From contig NZ_JAFFZN010000042.1 of assembly GCF_017676385.1 (NCBI RefSeq), positions 1 to 49,892 on the forward strand: 49,892 nt of DNA. Reading direction: 5' to 3'. The notes below the pieces were generated by a model. The model was not told the DNA's origin. It ran no database searches and saw only the letters and a list, made by a program, of their open reading frames with translations. The position numbers were made by a program, and so were the translations under genes. The DNA comes from Streptomyces spirodelae (GTDB lineage: Bacteria; Actinomycetota; Actinomycetes; Streptomycetales; Streptomycetaceae). This document shows positions 49,539 to 49,892 of this stretch, piece after piece (positions within the stretch are counted from its first letter, which is position 1; the number at the start of each line of letters is the position of its first letter).

Positions 49539-49554
49539 ACTGGTCTAGACAACC
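49539..49554. promoter_or_regulatory. DasR-responsive element (dre) before ptsH
   Basis: ACTGGTCTAGACAACC matches the known Streptomyces dre consensus ACTGGTCTAGACCACT at 13 of 16 positions, including the complete core TGGTCTAGAC. It lies 23 bp before the ptsH ATG. DasR is the GntR-family N-acetylglucosamine regulator and is known to control ptsH in S. coelicolor. Confidence 0.85.
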
Positions 49555-49576
49555 ATAACGATCGAAGGGCAACACC

Positions 49577-49858
49577 ATGGTTGAGCGCCGCGTCACCGTC
49601 GGCTGGGCCGAGGGGCTGCACGCCCGCCCCGCCTCCATCTTCGTCCGTGCCGCCTCGGCTGCCGGGGTCCCGGTCACCGTCCGGAAGGGCGAGGGCAACC
49701 CCGTCAACGCGGCCTCCATGCTCGGTGTGCTCGGCCTGGGCGCGGAGGGAGGCGAGGAGATCGTCCTCGCCTCCGAGGCTGAGGGGGCCGAGGAGGCCCT
49801 CGACCGGCTCGCGAAGCTGGTCTCCGAGGGCCTGGAAGAGCTGCCCGAGACGGTCTGA
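49577..49858 (+). CDS. ptsH: Phosphocarrier protein HPr of the sugar phosphotransferase system
   Basis: A 93-residue cytoplasmic phosphocarrier. The active-site histidine is His15 in GLHARPAS; it receives phosphate from enzyme I and passes it to sugar-specific EIIA domains. The regulatory-serine region is NAASMLGVLGLGAEGGEEI with Ser47, though actinobacteria generally lack the HPr kinase. Length and fold are standard. The ATG at 49577 has AAGGGC 11 bases upstream. A DasR operator lies 23 bp before the start, linking expression to N-acetylglucosamine. It is divergent from the GNAT/acyl-CoA synthetase gene, with 182 bp between them. Confidence 0.96.
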   Translation: MVERRVTVGWAEGLHARPASIFVRAASAAGVPVTVRKGEGNPVNAASMLGVLGLGAEGGEEIVLASEAEGAEEALDRLAKLVSEGLEELPETV

Positions 49859-49892
49859 GCATGTGACCGGACGCTCGGGCTGAGGCCGTCGC

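Noticed and set aside
46731..49883. Long open frame on the plus strand across the GNAT/synthetase gene
   Set aside because: It is a shadow of the minus-strand gene: His/Gly/Arg-rich with no domain, whereas the opposite strand has clear GNAT and ATP-grasp motifs. The same holds for the frames at 25504-28563 (+), 17537-18871 (+) and 5545-7431 (-).
1..49892. CRISPR array, tRNA or rRNA genes, insertion sequences
   Set aside because: No regularly spaced repeats, no tRNA-like T-loop context and no transposase were found by eye anywhere in the window.

Overview
This window is high-GC actinobacterial chromosome, almost certainly Streptomyces. Codon third positions are nearly all G or C, GTG starts and GTGA/ATGA overlaps are common, and genus-typical genes occur: a helix-turn-helix/DUF397 pair, cutRS, sepH, DUF3071, DUF3093, DUF3710, DUF4193 and DUF5998 proteins, and a DasR-type operator before ptsH. 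I see no tRNA, rRNA, CRISPR array, transposase or integrase.

Left part (1-17.5 kb), accessory in character. It opens with a DUF397 gene (cut by the window edge) and its XRE/DUF5753 regulator, then two overlapping small unknown genes. Next comes a tight four-gene operon, pglY-pglZ-brxD-brxHI (2117-12519). This is the ATPase, phosphatase, second ATPase and helicase portion of a type 2 BREX (phage growth limitation) defence system. The PglX methyltransferase and PglW kinase that complete the known system are not in the window. After it lie an OmpR-type two-component system, a membrane glycosyltransferase fused to a GtrA domain, a dispersed repeat element and a secreted phospholipase A2.

Middle part (17.5-32 kb), core chromosome with a potassium theme. 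After a TrmA-like RNA methyltransferase come a KimA-like potassium importer, two divergent TrkA/CeoBC-type regulatory proteins, and the KdpDE sensor pair without kdpFABC beside it. Between and after them are a DUF3048 lipoprotein, DUF3159 and OB-fold proteins, DUF3710, dUTPase, a thioesterase, DUF3093, an unknown membrane-associated protein and a DUF4193 protein.

Right part (32-49.9 kb), core chromosome: cutS-cutR, a 53-residue small protein, an inositol-monophosphatase-family enzyme, coproporphyrin ferrochelatase, an aldonolactone oxidase-like flavoprotein, a membrane protein with a repeated Thr motif, sepH (cell division), a sulfurtransferase, a VOC protein, thymidine kinase, a phosphodiesterase, a DUF5998 protein, a GNAT/acyl-CoA synthetase fusion and ptsH.

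Points of most interest: the BREX-2 cassette without its modification half; phased 11-bp repeats that look like a response-regulator operator, present both before its own operon and before the adjacent glycosyltransferase; a five-fold ATxxL array in a membrane protein; duplications of the 3' ends of kdpE and hemH that copy the stop codon; and a dispersed repeat inside a sulfurtransferase gene. All functional statements come from reading motifs by eye; no database search was run.
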